This document shows, piece after piece, positions 8,942 through 17,683 of a DNA stretch of 64,000 bases. The stretch comes from Rhodohalobacter sulfatireducens (lineage in GTDB: Bacteria > Bacteroidota > Rhodothermia > Balneolales > Balneolaceae), in the NCBI RefSeq assembly GCF_022012475.1, contig NZ_JAKLWS010000006.1:62001-126000 (forward strand), written 5' to 3'. Position numbers and translations under genes: made by a program. The notes under the pieces were generated by a model, which was given only the letters and a program-made list of their open reading frames with translations, ran no database searches and was not told the DNA's origin. The stretch's first letter is position 1; every line of letters begins with the position of its first letter.

Positions 8942-9817
8942 TTACCTTAAATAATCGAGAAACCAACCCACTGTTAAGTCCAGTGCTTCGTTGAATTCCG
9001 GGGGGAACTCATTATTAGTAAACGGATGAGATATCTCAAAGGTATGTCCGGCATTTTCAATGAGTCGTATTTCTTTATCTGTTGCGGGAGAAGCCCTGAA
9101 AAGTTTTTCCGTCTCACTGAAAGGTACCGCCTCATCACTTTTCCCGGCAATAAACATCGATGGAATGTACAACTCTCTCACTCGATTGATGGCGATTACG
9201 CGATCGGCATTTTCCATTGCATCATCAAATACAACTTTATCGATGGGCAGTACCTGTCCTGTTCTCGAGTTTGTAATCTCGGTGTACCCTTTGGTCTTCC
9301 AATCTTTAACCATCTCGTCAGACCATCGTTTGTTATAATCTGCAACGGCCGACCATGTAACAAGACACTGAATTTCCGAATATTCGGCTGCAGCCACCAC
9401 TGCGGTATGCCCTCCTCTCGAGTGTCCAATAAGCCCGATTCTGTCTGTATCTAAAACGGCTTTATCACTTTCTATCTCTTTACTTTTGATCGCTTCAATG
9501 ACTGACCCGATATCCGCCAAATCCTGACTAAACGTTTCCCTGCGAAACAACTCCGGTTCGTCGAATTCGGTCATACTTGAGCCGACACCATTCAGCGACA
9601 AATTAAAAGCTGCGACTGCAAAGCCGGCTCGAGCCAGTTCTTCGCAAAGATCAGGAAACGCTCCCCAGTCCTTAAATCCTTTAAAACCGTGAACAAATAA
9701 CACAACCGGGAGGGCTGTTCCGTGCTCAACTCCGGGAATATAAAGGTCGTAGTAGATGGGTAAATTCTCTGTTGATGATATTTTGCCTTCTTTTTTGGAA
9801 ACCGTACTGTAATTCAT
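8942..9817 (-). CDS. Alpha/beta hydrolase (dienelactone-hydrolase/acyl-esterase-like)
   Basis: A 291-residue serine hydrolase with the complete triad visible: nucleophile Ser133 in GLIGHSRGGH, acid Asp228 in FIAGKSDEAVP, and His258 in ENAGHTFE. The oxyanion-hole HGF lies at 43-45. No signal peptide is seen, so it should be cytoplasmic. The Arg after the nucleophile Ser (HSRGG) is common in the dienelactone-hydrolase/acetyl-esterase group. The substrate cannot be inferred. It lies in a minus-strand run with rluB (3 bases upstream) and the TPR gene (6 bases downstream), consistent with one operon. Confidence 0.88.
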   Translation of the reverse strand: MNYSTVSKKEGKISSTENLPIYYDLYIPGVEHGTALPVVLFVHGFKGFKDWGAFPDLCEELARAGFAVAAFNLSLNGVGSSMTEFDEPELFRRETFSQDLADIGSVIEAIKSKEIESDKAVLDTDRIGLIGHSRGGHTAVVAAAEYSEIQCLVTWSAVADYNKRWSDEMVKDWKTKGYTEITNSRTGQVLPIDKVVFDDAMENADRVIAINRVRELYIPSMFIAGKSDEAVPFSETEKLFRASPATDKEIRLIENAGHTFEISHPFTNNEFPPEFNEALDLTVGWFLDYLR

Positions 9818-9820
9818 TTG

Positions 9821-10696
9821 TCAATCTTTATTGAATTCAAGTGTATCCAGTTTTACAAGTCTTCTGAGGTCATTAATCTCTTTTTGCCGTAAAAACCTCC
9901 ACCTGCCTACACGAATATCTTTGTCATTCAGCCCTGCATAGCGTATTCGTTTCAATTTTGTGACTTCAGCGCCGAAATAGGAGATCATTCTCCGAATCAA
10001 ATGATTCCTGCCTTCAAATACAGAAATTTGTATGGTATTCGGGAGATTTATAACCTCTTTCACCTCCGCCGGTTTGGCAGGACCATCCTCAAGCTCTATA
10101 CCTCGCAGCATCTCCCGCAATTCTGCTTCATTGAGCTGACGATCAGTTGTCACTTCATATGTCTTTTTCACACGATAACTTGGATGCATTAACCGGTGTG
10201 CAAGGTCGCCGTCGTTCGTGAGAATCAATAAGCCCATTGTATTTCGGTCCAGTCGCCCCACGGGATAGACCCTGTGGCCGGTTGCATCTTCAACAGCATC
10301 CAAAACAGTATTCCTGTTTTTCTCGTCATCCGTGGTGCTGATGGTATCTTTGCCTTTGTTTAACAAGATATATGTAAACGGCTCGAGTGACAGAGTTTGA
10401 CCCTCAATTTCAACATTGTCGCTCTGTTTAACTTTGCTTCCTAACTCGGTCGTTACCTTTCCATTCACTTTTACTTTACCGCCAGCGATATAATCATCGG
10501 CCTCTCTTCTTGAGCAAAATCCTGCATGAGCTATATATTTATTCAAGCGGATTTTATCTCTTAAATATTTTTTTTGAGAAGCGGTATTGGACCCTTTTGG
10601 AGACGATGACGATCGTTTCGCCCTGCCGGATTTGCTGCCGGGCCGGGGTCTCTTTTTCTTCCTGTTGATTCGGTTATCATTTCGACGGTTTGCCAT
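9821..10696 (-). CDS. rluB: Pseudouridine synthase, RsuA/RluB family
   Basis: Modifies a uridine in ribosomal RNA, probably 23S by similarity to RluB. Residues 1-47 are a Lys/Arg/Ser-rich disordered tail. Residues 48-105 are an S4 RNA-binding domain (RLNKYIAHAGFCSRREAD). The catalytic domain follows, with Asp150 in VGRLDRNTMGLLILTNDGD, the invariant motif of the family, and the later GRNHLIRRM motif. The basic N-terminal extension is longer than in E. coli enzymes and is common in Bacteroidota-type RluB. Starts at ATG 10694-10696. RsuA (16S), RluB and RluE/F are close paralogues, so the exact target is inferred rather than shown. Confidence 0.9.
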   Translation of the reverse strand: MANRRNDNRINRKKKRPRPGSKSGRAKRSSSSPKGSNTASQKKYLRDKIRLNKYIAHAGFCSRREADDYIAGGKVKVNGKVTTELGSKVKQSDNVEIEGQTLSLEPFTYILLNKGKDTISTTDDEKNRNTVLDAVEDATGHRVYPVGRLDRNTMGLLILTNDGDLAHRLMHPSYRVKKTYEVTTDRQLNEAELREMLRGIELEDGPAKPAEVKEVINLPNTIQISVFEGRNHLIRRMISYFGAEVTKLKRIRYAGLNDKDIRVGRWRFLRQKEINDLRRLVKLDTLEFNKD

Positions 10697-10758
10697 ATAT
10701 AAGTTTAAATAAAATTGTGAAAATTACACTGAATCCAATTCAAAAAATCGTTCAACAA

Positions 10759-11031
10759 TCACTTGTTATTCTTTTTTGGGACTGGATCAAATCCGGATGT
10801 TCCCCAAGGGTGACATTTTAAAAGACGTTTGAAACCCAGCCAGAATCCTTTAGCTGTTCCCCATTCGCGAATCGCTTCAATCATATAATTGGAACATGTC
10901 GGGGAATGGCGACAATTTGAGCCAAGATATGGAGAGATTGCAAGCTGATAAAATCTAACCAGCGAAATCAGAATCTTTGAGGTGATTTTTCCGGTCAGCT
11001 CAACCGTCGATTTCAAAAGTGGTTTTTCCAT
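10759..11031 (-). CDS. yidD: Membrane protein insertion efficiency factor YidD
   Basis: A 90-residue YidD/Hly-alpha family protein that assists YidC-dependent membrane insertion. The conserved core is visible: [31 protein letters not shown] with its Cys pair, and [12 protein letters not shown]. The N-terminal amphipathic helix is long but normal. Its ATG at 11029-11031 lies inside the end of cysS, with the two frames overlapping by 32 bases. No other start leaves the core intact, so the overlap is real and suggests translational coupling. yidC and rnpA, its usual neighbours, are absent here. Confidence 0.95.
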   Translation of the reverse strand: MEKPLLKSTVELTGKITSKILISLVRFYQLAISPYLGSNCRHSPTCSNYMIEAIREWGTAKGFWLGFKRLLKCHPWGTSGFDPVPKKNNK

Positions 11032-12514
11032 CTTTGTCGTCTTTTAGACGTATACCGATCTCTTGCAGATCATCCCTGATTTTGTCTGACGTGGCAAAAT
11101 CTTTATTCTCGCGAGCTTCAGATCGAATGTCAATCAATAAATTAACCAATTCTTCTGTTTTGCCATCTTTTGATTCAGAAATAGGCTGAAGTCCAAGAAT
11201 ATCAAACACAAAATCATTCATCGTGTTTTTCATCTTCTCAAAAGCCGATTTCGATACCTTCCCGGCATCCAATTGTTTGTTGTGAATAGCATTTATTTTT
11301 GAAGCGAGATCAAACAAAGCCGCCAAAACCTGGGCTGTGTTGAAATCGTCGTTCATGGAATCTTGGCATTGCTTGCAGGCGTCCAAAATCTCCCTATCTT
11401 CCGAAGCTTCATTTTCCGGACTTCCATCAGGAAGCTCAATCATATCCAAAAGATCTACAGCCGTCATCAATTTCTGAAGCCCCTTCTCAGCAGCAACCAA
11501 CGCCTCATTGGAGAAATCGATTTTACTCCTGTAATGAGATTGAAGCATCAGGAACCGAACTGTCATCGGGTTAAACGCTTTCTCGAGCTTATCATGGTTG
11601 CCTGTAAATAACTCTTCAAGGTTTATAAAATTTCCGGCCGATTTACTCATCTTGGCACCATCGATGGTAATCATGTTGTTGTGTACCCAATATTTCACAG
11701 GGTCATTCCCGTAAGCACTTTTACATTGTGCAATCTCGGCCTCATGGTGCGGAAACTGCAAGTCGAGCCCGCCTCCGTGAATATCAAATTTCTTGCCGAG
11801 ATACTTGGTACTCATCGTTGTACATTCCATATGCCAGCCGGGAAAACCTTCACCCCACGGAGAATCCCACCGCATAATATGTCCGGTGGACGCTTTCTTC
11901 CATAAGGCAAAATCGTAAGGATTTTTTTTCTCATCCATTCCTTCAGTATCCCGGCTTCCGGCTTGAAGGTCTTCCAATACCTTGCCAGAGAGTTCACCAT
12001 AGGAATTGTTCTCCCGGTATTTTTCCAGGTCGAAATAAACATTACCATCTACTTCATAAGCAAAGCCATTCTCAAGAATTTTTTTAACCAGCTCAATTTG
12101 TTCGATGATATGGCCCGTAGCCGTCGGTTCAATATCAGGACGCAGACAATTAAGTGCATCCATTCCCTTGTGATAGCTAATGGTATAGCGTTGAACAATC
12201 TCCATCGGTTCAACCTGTTCAATGCGGGCTTTCTTTAAAATCTTGTCCTCACCATGCTCTTCCTCTTCGTGCTCAAGGTGACCCACATCCGTAATATTGC
12301 GAACATATCGCACTTTGTAGCCAAGATACTGCAGGTAGCGATATATGACATCAAATGTAATGGCAGCCCTTGCATGTCCTAAATGCGGATCGCCGTAAAC
12401 TGTAGGACCGCAAACATAAAGGCCCACAAATGGTGGTTTGATCGGCTCAAAAAGCTCTTTTTTTCTTGATAAGCTGTTATAAATGTGCAGGGAAGATGAT
12501 TCACTTTTCGCCAT
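11000..12514 (-). CDS. cysS: Cysteinyl-tRNA synthetase
   Basis: Class I aminoacyl-tRNA synthetase charging tRNA-Cys. The HIGH-like motif is HLGH at 44-47 and the KMSKS loop is exact at 288-292. Zinc ligands are consistent with Cys35 (YVCGPTVYG), Cys231 (HMECTTM) and His256 (FPHHEAE). The C-terminal DALR-type helical domain and a tail around 440-504 complete a full 504-residue protein. Starts at ATG 12512-12514, 21 bases downstream of the folE stop on the same strand. Its 3' end carries the start of yidD in another frame. Confidence 0.98.
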   Translation of the reverse strand: MAKSESSSLHIYNSLSRKKELFEPIKPPFVGLYVCGPTVYGDPHLGHARAAITFDVIYRYLQYLGYKVRYVRNITDVGHLEHEEEEHGEDKILKKARIEQVEPMEIVQRYTISYHKGMDALNCLRPDIEPTATGHIIEQIELVKKILENGFAYEVDGNVYFDLEKYRENNSYGELSGKVLEDLQAGSRDTEGMDEKKNPYDFALWKKASTGHIMRWDSPWGEGFPGWHMECTTMSTKYLGKKFDIHGGGLDLQFPHHEAEIAQCKSAYGNDPVKYWVHNNMITIDGAKMSKSAGNFINLEELFTGNHDKLEKAFNPMTVRFLMLQSHYRSKIDFSNEALVAAEKGLQKLMTAVDLLDMIELPDGSPENEASEDREILDACKQCQDSMNDDFNTAQVLAALFDLASKINAIHNKQLDAGKVSKSAFEKMKNTMNDFVFDILGLQPISESKDGKTEELVNLLIDIRSEARENKDFATSDKIRDDLQEIGIRLKDDKDGKTTFEIDG

Positions 12515-12535
12515 AAAAAGCTTCTGATGTCGCTA

Positions 12536-13237
12536 TTACATTTCAGTTTCTGATTTTATGTAGTCGATAAACCGCTGCTGAGTTCGGTCTTCCTTAAAAG
12601 CCCCTCTGTACTCGGTTGTAACCGTACTGCTTTCCCGGTCTTCAATTCCGCGGGTAGATACGCACAGGTGCTTGCTTTCTATGAATACGGCAACATCTTC
12701 CGTTTCGAGAGCTGCCTGGAGTTCATCGGCCACCTGCAGTGTAAGCCTCTCCTGAACTTGCGGTCGCCTTGAGTAGTAATCAACAATTCGATTGATCTTC
12801 GACAATCCAATTACCTGGCCTGAGCTTATATATGCTACATGGGCTTTTCCTAGAAACGGCAGAAAATGATGCTCACAAAACGAAGTGACGTTGATATTTT
12901 TTTCGACTACCATCTGCTCGTAATTATACTTGTTAGAAAATTTACGAACGGATGGTTTCTCGGAAGGCTTTAAACCATGAAAAATCTCATTCACGTACAT
13001 CTTAGCCACCCGATACGGTGTACCACTCAAGCTTTCGTCGGTTGTATCCAAACCGAGCGTATCCATGATTTGCCTGAAATGATCTTGTATAATCTCAATT
13101 TTCTCATCATCGCTCATTTCAAAAGCATCATCCCGCATGGGTGTTTTAACAGTTGATGATGAATGAGCATCACCCATCTCATCGGCTTCTTCATGGTCAA
13201 TTGTAAGCGAATTATACGCGTCGTTGTCTTTACTCAT
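12536..13237 (-). CDS. folE: GTP cyclohydrolase I (FolE, zinc-dependent type)
   Basis: Converts GTP to dihydroneopterin triphosphate, the first step to folate and other pterins. I chose ATG 13235-13237 (233 residues); an in-frame TTG at 13270 would add 11 residues and is less likely. Zinc ligands are present as Cys121 and His124 in FCEHHFLPF and Cys192 in HLCVSTRGI; the allosteric/active-site block RPQVQERLT is also there. The first 45 residues are acidic, Ser/Thr-rich and not part of the fold. A second, unrelated GTP cyclohydrolase (FolE2) lies 33 kb away. It is probably the first gene of a run with cysS and yidD. Confidence 0.97.
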   Translation of the reverse strand: MSKDNDAYNSLTIDHEEADEMGDAHSSSTVKTPMRDDAFEMSDDEKIEIIQDHFRQIMDTLGLDTTDESLSGTPYRVAKMYVNEIFHGLKPSEKPSVRKFSNKYNYEQMVVEKNINVTSFCEHHFLPFLGKAHVAYISSGQVIGLSKINRIVDYYSRRPQVQERLTLQVADELQAALETEDVAVFIESKHLCVSTRGIEDRESSTVTTEYRGAFKEDRTQQRFIDYIKSETEM

Positions 13238-13373
13238 CGATTTTTTCGGATAAACATTGTCAAATTTCAAAGACTATAAAGTTACGGGTTCCCGTAGCAA
13301 TATCATAATTACGAGGAAATCCCAAAGTGTAACTTTCAGGTTGATTGAAACTTTTACTAAAGAGTAATCTTAC

Positions 13374-15332
13374 CTAAGCTTTCTGCTTTTTGTAAGCATT
13401 AATAACACTTCCGTCCAGAAGAGACTGTAATTGACGACCACTCAACGTGTGTAATGTTTTAATAGTTGTACCCTTGGTTGTATTTGTAACAGTAATATCA
13501 CTGCCGTTTTTAAGCTGTTCTTTAATATTCTCTATTTTAATATGATCCCCCTGGTCAATTCCATCCAAATCGTCAGGATTTTTAAACTCAAGCGGAATAA
13601 TGCCGAAGTTGGCTAAATTTTGCCATCCTATTCGGGCATAACTCTTTGCGATAACCGCCTTTTGTCCCAGGTAGCGTGGAGAAATCGCCGCGTGTTCCCG
13701 ACTTGAACCCTGGGCATAATTTTCTCCCGCTACTACAACATGCCCACCATGTTTCTCTTTCGCCTCAACGGATCGTTCATAAAAGTTTTCATCAACTACG
13801 GTGAAGGAAAACTTACTGATTTCCGGGATGTTACTTCGAAATGGCAATACATCCGCACCTGCACGTAAAATTTCATCGGTTGAGATGTTATCTCCCATCT
13901 TTAATAGCACAGGTACTTCAAAATCACTCGGGTCATCGAATTCAGGCATGGTGGAAATGTTTGGTCCTTTAATCAGCTCTGTGTCTTCACCATTCTCGGG
14001 AGGAGCCATCAGCATCTCTTTATTTATGATATAATCCTCAGGATCTTCATACTTTGGATAATTCATGCCATAAAGATCTTCGAGGTCTCTTGGGTCGGTA
14101 ATCTTACCGGTTAAGGCTGAGGCTGCAGCCGTTTCCGGACTGCAGAGAAAAACAGCATCCTCTTTGGTACCTGAGCGGTCAGGGAAGTTTCTTGGAACCG
14201 TTCGCAGGCTGTTTCGTCCGCTCGCGGGAGCCTGGCCCATTCCGATACAGCCGTTACAACCGGCCTGGTGCATCCTCGCTCCTGACTGAATCAAGTTCAA
14301 CATCACACCATTTTTAACCATATTCTGGATGATCTGACGGGAAGTTGGATTTACATCCAAGCTCACTTCATCGTGAACACGTTTTCCTTTTACGATTTCA
14401 GAAGTGATCCAAAAATCACGGTATCCGGGGTTAGCAGATGATCCTATGTAGGATTGATAGATCTCTTTCCCTTCCACCTCTCGAACAGGAACTACATTTC
14501 CCGGACTGCTTGGCAATGCAATCAGTGGTTCAACTTCGCTCATGTCTAGCTCTTCATATTCATCATATTCCGCTCCCTCATCAGCTGTAATCTCCGTCCA
14601 TTCATCCTCCCGGTTATTTTGAGCCATAAACCGTCGGACTTCATCATCTGAGGGAAAAACAGTAGTTGTAGCACCCATTTCGGTTCCCATATTTGCAATG
14701 ACATGTCGGTCCATCGTGGATAACTGATCCAACCCGGGCCCGAAATATTCAATCACAAATCCGCGTGCTCCTTTTACATCATAGCGGCGGAGCATCTCAA
14801 GTACAACATCTTTGGCACTTACCCAATCAGGCAGTTCTCCGGTAAGCTCTACCCCCAGTACTTTTGGCATCTTCAAATACATCGGCTCACCGGCTATTGC
14901 AAATGCAACGTCAAGTCCGCCGGCACCTAATGCAAACATACCTAAACAGCCGGATGCAGGCGTATGGCTGTCAGATCCCGCCAATGTTTTACCGGGCTGT
15001 GCAAAATGCTCTGAATGCACCGGATGACTGACTCCATTTCCGGGCCTGCTGTACCACAACCCGAATCGTTCAGCAGCAGATTTTAAAAACAGGTGATCAT
15101 CCGGATTCTTATTATCCGTTTGAAGCAAGTTATGATCTACATACTGGCAGGAGATATCTGTTTTGACCTCATCAAGATTCATCGCCTCCAGCTCCAGCAT
15201 TACAAGCGTTCCTGTAGCATCTTGGGTAAGTGTTTGGTCGATTTTAATTCCAATTTCCTCACCTGCTTTCATTTCACCGTCCACAAGATGAGATTTTATC
15301 AGTTTCTGAGTCACATTCAGCGCGTCTGACAT
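13374..15332 (-). CDS. Aconitate hydratase (short bacterial type)
   Basis: Citrate/isocitrate isomerase of the TCA cycle with a [4Fe-4S] cluster. The 652 residues fit the short aconitase/LeuCD-like family rather than the 750- to 900-residue AcnA/AcnB forms. Cluster cysteines are visible in ASGCLGM and in NGCIGMGQAP. Substrate-site blocks include GSDSHTPA and, in the swivel domain, GENYAQGSSREHAA with the catalytic Ser. The sequence between residues 245 and 265 is very acidic. Starts at ATG 15330-15332. It is divergent from the HU gene across 173 bases and has no co-directional neighbour close upstream, so it is probably its own unit. Confidence 0.95.
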   Translation of the reverse strand: MSDALNVTQKLIKSHLVDGEMKAGEEIGIKIDQTLTQDATGTLVMLELEAMNLDEVKTDISCQYVDHNLLQTDNKNPDDHLFLKSAAERFGLWYSRPGNGVSHPVHSEHFAQPGKTLAGSDSHTPASGCLGMFALGAGGLDVAFAIAGEPMYLKMPKVLGVELTGELPDWVSAKDVVLEMLRRYDVKGARGFVIEYFGPGLDQLSTMDRHVIANMGTEMGATTTVFPSDDEVRRFMAQNNREDEWTEITADEGAEYDEYEELDMSEVEPLIALPSSPGNVVPVREVEGKEIYQSYIGSSANPGYRDFWITSEIVKGKRVHDEVSLDVNPTSRQIIQNMVKNGVMLNLIQSGARMHQAGCNGCIGMGQAPASGRNSLRTVPRNFPDRSGTKEDAVFLCSPETAAASALTGKITDPRDLEDLYGMNYPKYEDPEDYIINKEMLMAPPENGEDTELIKGPNISTMPEFDDPSDFEVPVLLKMGDNISTDEILRAGADVLPFRSNIPEISKFSFTVVDENFYERSVEAKEKHGGHVVVAGENYAQGSSREHAAISPRYLGQKAVIAKSYARIGWQNLANFGIIPLEFKNPDDLDGIDQGDHIKIENIKEQLKNGSDITVTNTTKGTTIKTLHTLSGRQLQSLLDGSVINAYKKQKA

Positions 15333-15505
15333 ACGATCCCTTTTTAATTAACTATTCAACATCTATAAAAATATTGATCCTTTTTTCGTTCGAAATGTTT
15401 CAGTAACGCATGTGACAGATCTTTTATACCTTTCAGGGGAAGCTATCAATTAGGATTTTTTCGCTTTTTTTCCTTTTATATATATGAACAGAATGATGTA
15501 TACTC

Positions 15506-15799
15506 ATGAATTACAGTGAATTAATTGAACGGCTATCGGATCAAACCGGGAAATCAAAAAAAGAAACCAAGGAACTCCTGAGCGATGCAATTTCAGTTTT
15601 ATCCGACCAGTTGAGTAGTGGAACCGGTGTATCGATCCCCGATTTGGGAACCTTTCAAACCAAGGTTAATGAGGAGAAAAAGGTATACAATCCACATTAT
15701 GATGCCTATATGATTGTTCCACCTAAACGAGTTGTTAATTTCTCGCCCGCTTCGGGGTTAAAGGAAGAGGTCAAGTTTTTGAGTACTGACGAGGATTAA
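15506..15799 (+). CDS. Small HU/IHF-family DNA-binding protein
   Basis: A 97-residue HU-fold protein. The N-terminal helical half (MNYSELIERLSDQTGKSKK) and the SIPDLGTFQTK turn are HU-like. In the DNA-binding arm the usual NPQTG-type tip is replaced by YNPHYDAYMIVPP, so DNA bending by proline intercalation may be altered. The C-terminal tail is acidic. It starts at ATG 15506. The next gene, which also begins with an HU domain, starts 2 bases after this stop, so the two products are made together and could form heterodimers through the HU interface. This is inference from gene order and shared fold. Confidence 0.88.
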   Translation: MNYSELIERLSDQTGKSKKETKELLSDAISVLSDQLSSGTGVSIPDLGTFQTKVNEEKKVYNPHYDAYMIVPPKRVVNFSPASGLKEEVKFLSTDED

Positions 15800-15801
15800 A
15801 A

Positions 15802-17217
15802 ATGAGTGAAAAAATTACATTCAAGGAGTTAGTAGAGCTCATTGCAAAGCAATCCAAGCAGAGTGAATCATCTGCCAACAGCTTTATTCATGAGCTGGTA
15901 CAGATTATTGAAGGTGGTTTAAAGAATAGCGGATCAGTGAGTATTTCGGGGTTTGGCAAGTTTGAACTCCGATGGATGAAAGAACGCTCCGGCGTAAATC
16001 CTCAAACTGGAGATGAGATCACCATTCCGGGGCAAAATAAAGTTGTATTTAAACCATATAAAGCACTTCGAGAGACCGTAAACAAACCATTTGCAAACCT
16101 TGAACCGGAGATTCTTACCGAAAAGAGTGGAACTGAAGAGAGTTCCAAGGAGGAAGATAGTGAGAGTGAAGGTTCTGACGATCCATTTGGACTTGATGAA
16201 ATATTTGGAACAGACGCCCCACAGGATTCTGACTTTGGGGCGGACGATTCTATTAAGTCAAACGATCCTTTTGATTCCGACTCGGATGTAGATTATGATT
16301 CTGAAGATCCTTTTGGGTTTGAAAAAAAAGCAAAAGCATCAAGCCTTTCTCAGGATTATAACAAATACATTGACGACTTGATTTATGAGAAAGAGAACCC
16401 TCATTTTGGCAAATCTGAGCCCCGGGCTGCGGCTAAGGAGAATGATGAGGATGGTGATCTTTTAGTAATGGAACGGGAAAAAAAAGAAGAAGATGGTGAA
16501 GAGCTTCCGAAAGTAGCACCGTCTATTCCCGATGAATCTAAAATGGCAAGAAAAGTCCAGGAATCAGGCAGCTTTAAGTGGTCGTATGCAGCGGCAGTCA
16601 TTATCGTAATGGTGGCGTTAATTCTTCTTTTCTGGATGATGCAGAGAAGCGGGGATAGTCTTGAAGAAACCGCCTCAACTACCAATCCCGGTACTCAAAA
16701 TCAAACCGAGCAGGTTTTAGAACCATCTACTTCTGAAAGTGAAGCTGAGAGTACCGCTGATACTGAAACAGCCGGGGAGCAACAATCGGAAAGCAACGTT
16801 GATGAAGAATCACCTCCAACATCTGGCGAGGCACAAACAACCGGTGAGCTTGAAACTCAATCGTTTACTGTAGAAAGCGGCCAATCCTTATGGGATATTG
16901 CCGAGAATCAGTTGGGCAACCCCTACTTATGGCCGGTTATCTATTATCTCAACCAGGATATATTAAGCAATCCCAATCAATTGCTCGCCAACTCTGACAT
17001 AGATATTCCTACCTTTTCCGACCCTGATAATTTGAGTGAATTTGAAAGAGAACAGGTTGCTCTTGGATATTTTTCACTTTATCAATGGAATCAGGAGAAT
17101 AATCCTGATGAAGCGAGATACTTTTTATGGGCCGTCGGGGTCTTCTCGCAGGACCTTCTGGATCAACCCCCATCTGATGTTGATCCTGAAGATTTGGCTT
17201 TTGCGAGAAACAGATAG
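15802..17217 (+). CDS. Membrane-spanning HU-LysM fusion protein
   Basis: A 471-residue fusion. Residues 1-95 are a full HU domain with SGFGKFELR at 49-57 and the DNA-arm tip GVNPQTGDEITIP at 64-76. Residues 100-250 are an acidic, disordered linker with three DPF-type repeats (DDPFGLDEIFG, SNDPFDSD, EDPFGFEKK). Residues 261-279 are one hydrophobic span, preceded by Lys/Arg and followed by an acidic Ser/Thr/Glu-rich stretch, which predicts N-inside, C-outside. Residues 353-405 are a LysM-like domain (TVESGQSLWDIAENQLGNPYLWP). The tail 406-471 is helical. Domain content predicts DNA binding in the cytoplasm and peptidoglycan binding in the periplasm. It follows the small HU gene by 2 bases. The function as a nucleoid-to-wall tether is inference. 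Confidence 0.9.
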   Translation: MSEKITFKELVELIAKQSKQSESSANSFIHELVQIIEGGLKNSGSVSISGFGKFELRWMKERSGVNPQTGDEITIPGQNKVVFKPYKALRETVNKPFANLEPEILTEKSGTEESSKEEDSESEGSDDPFGLDEIFGTDAPQDSDFGADDSIKSNDPFDSDSDVDYDSEDPFGFEKKAKASSLSQDYNKYIDDLIYEKENPHFGKSEPRAAAKENDEDGDLLVMEREKKEEDGEELPKVAPSIPDESKMARKVQESGSFKWSYAAAVIIVMVALILLFWMMQRSGDSLEETASTTNPGTQNQTEQVLEPSTSESEAESTADTETAGEQQSESNVDEESPPTSGEAQTTGELETQSFTVESGQSLWDIAENQLGNPYLWPVIYYLNQDILSNPNQLLANSDIDIPTFSDPDNLSEFEREQVALGYFSLYQWNQENNPDEARYFLWAVGVFSQDLLDQPPSDVDPEDLAFARNR

Positions 17218-17253
17218 TATAAATCACATCGAAATTTTAAATGGAGTTTAATT

Positions 17254-17565
17254 ATGATACGTCATATTGTAATGTGGAAACTGAAAGAGAACGCTGCAGG
17301 CGCTACAAAGAAGAAAAATGCCGAAAAACTAAAGCTAATCCTGGAAGGATTGAGAGCAAATATTGAGGAGATTAAAGCTGTTGAGGTTGGAATTCAAATC
17401 AACGGTGATGAAGAGGATTCCCTCGATGTGGTTTTAACATGTGATTTTGAGACTGAACTTGATTTCCAGATGTATACACGAAATCCTCATCACAAAAAAG
17501 CAATCGATTTTATCGAGGAAGTTGCTGATGAACGATTCTTTGTTGATTACAAAGTTGATCTCTGA
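17254..17565 (+). CDS. Dabb-family (stress-responsive alpha-beta barrel) protein
   Basis: A 103-residue ferredoxin-like dimeric alpha+beta barrel protein. The family start MIRHIVMWKLKE is present and the C-terminal DFQMYTRNPHHKKAIDFIEEV matches the usual Y-x-x-HP-x-H helix. No signal peptide, so cytoplasmic. Dabb proteins range from stress-induced proteins to cyclases, and nothing here indicates a substrate. Start is ATG 17254 with a GGAG-like sequence about 10 bases upstream. It lies 36 bases after the HU-LysM gene on the same strand and may be read through from it. Confidence 0.92.
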   Translation: MIRHIVMWKLKENAAGATKKKNAEKLKLILEGLRANIEEIKAVEVGIQINGDEEDSLDVVLTCDFETELDFQMYTRNPHHKKAIDFIEEVADERFFVDYKVDL

Positions 17566-17683
17566 TCTTTGAAGATTTTCTTTTGAATTAAGTAAACTCA
17601 CTCCTGATTTCGTAATTTAGGCATGAACGTCTAGTTCTTAATAGTATAAGAACATCAAATCTGTAGTTTGTTTAGGTTTATTT

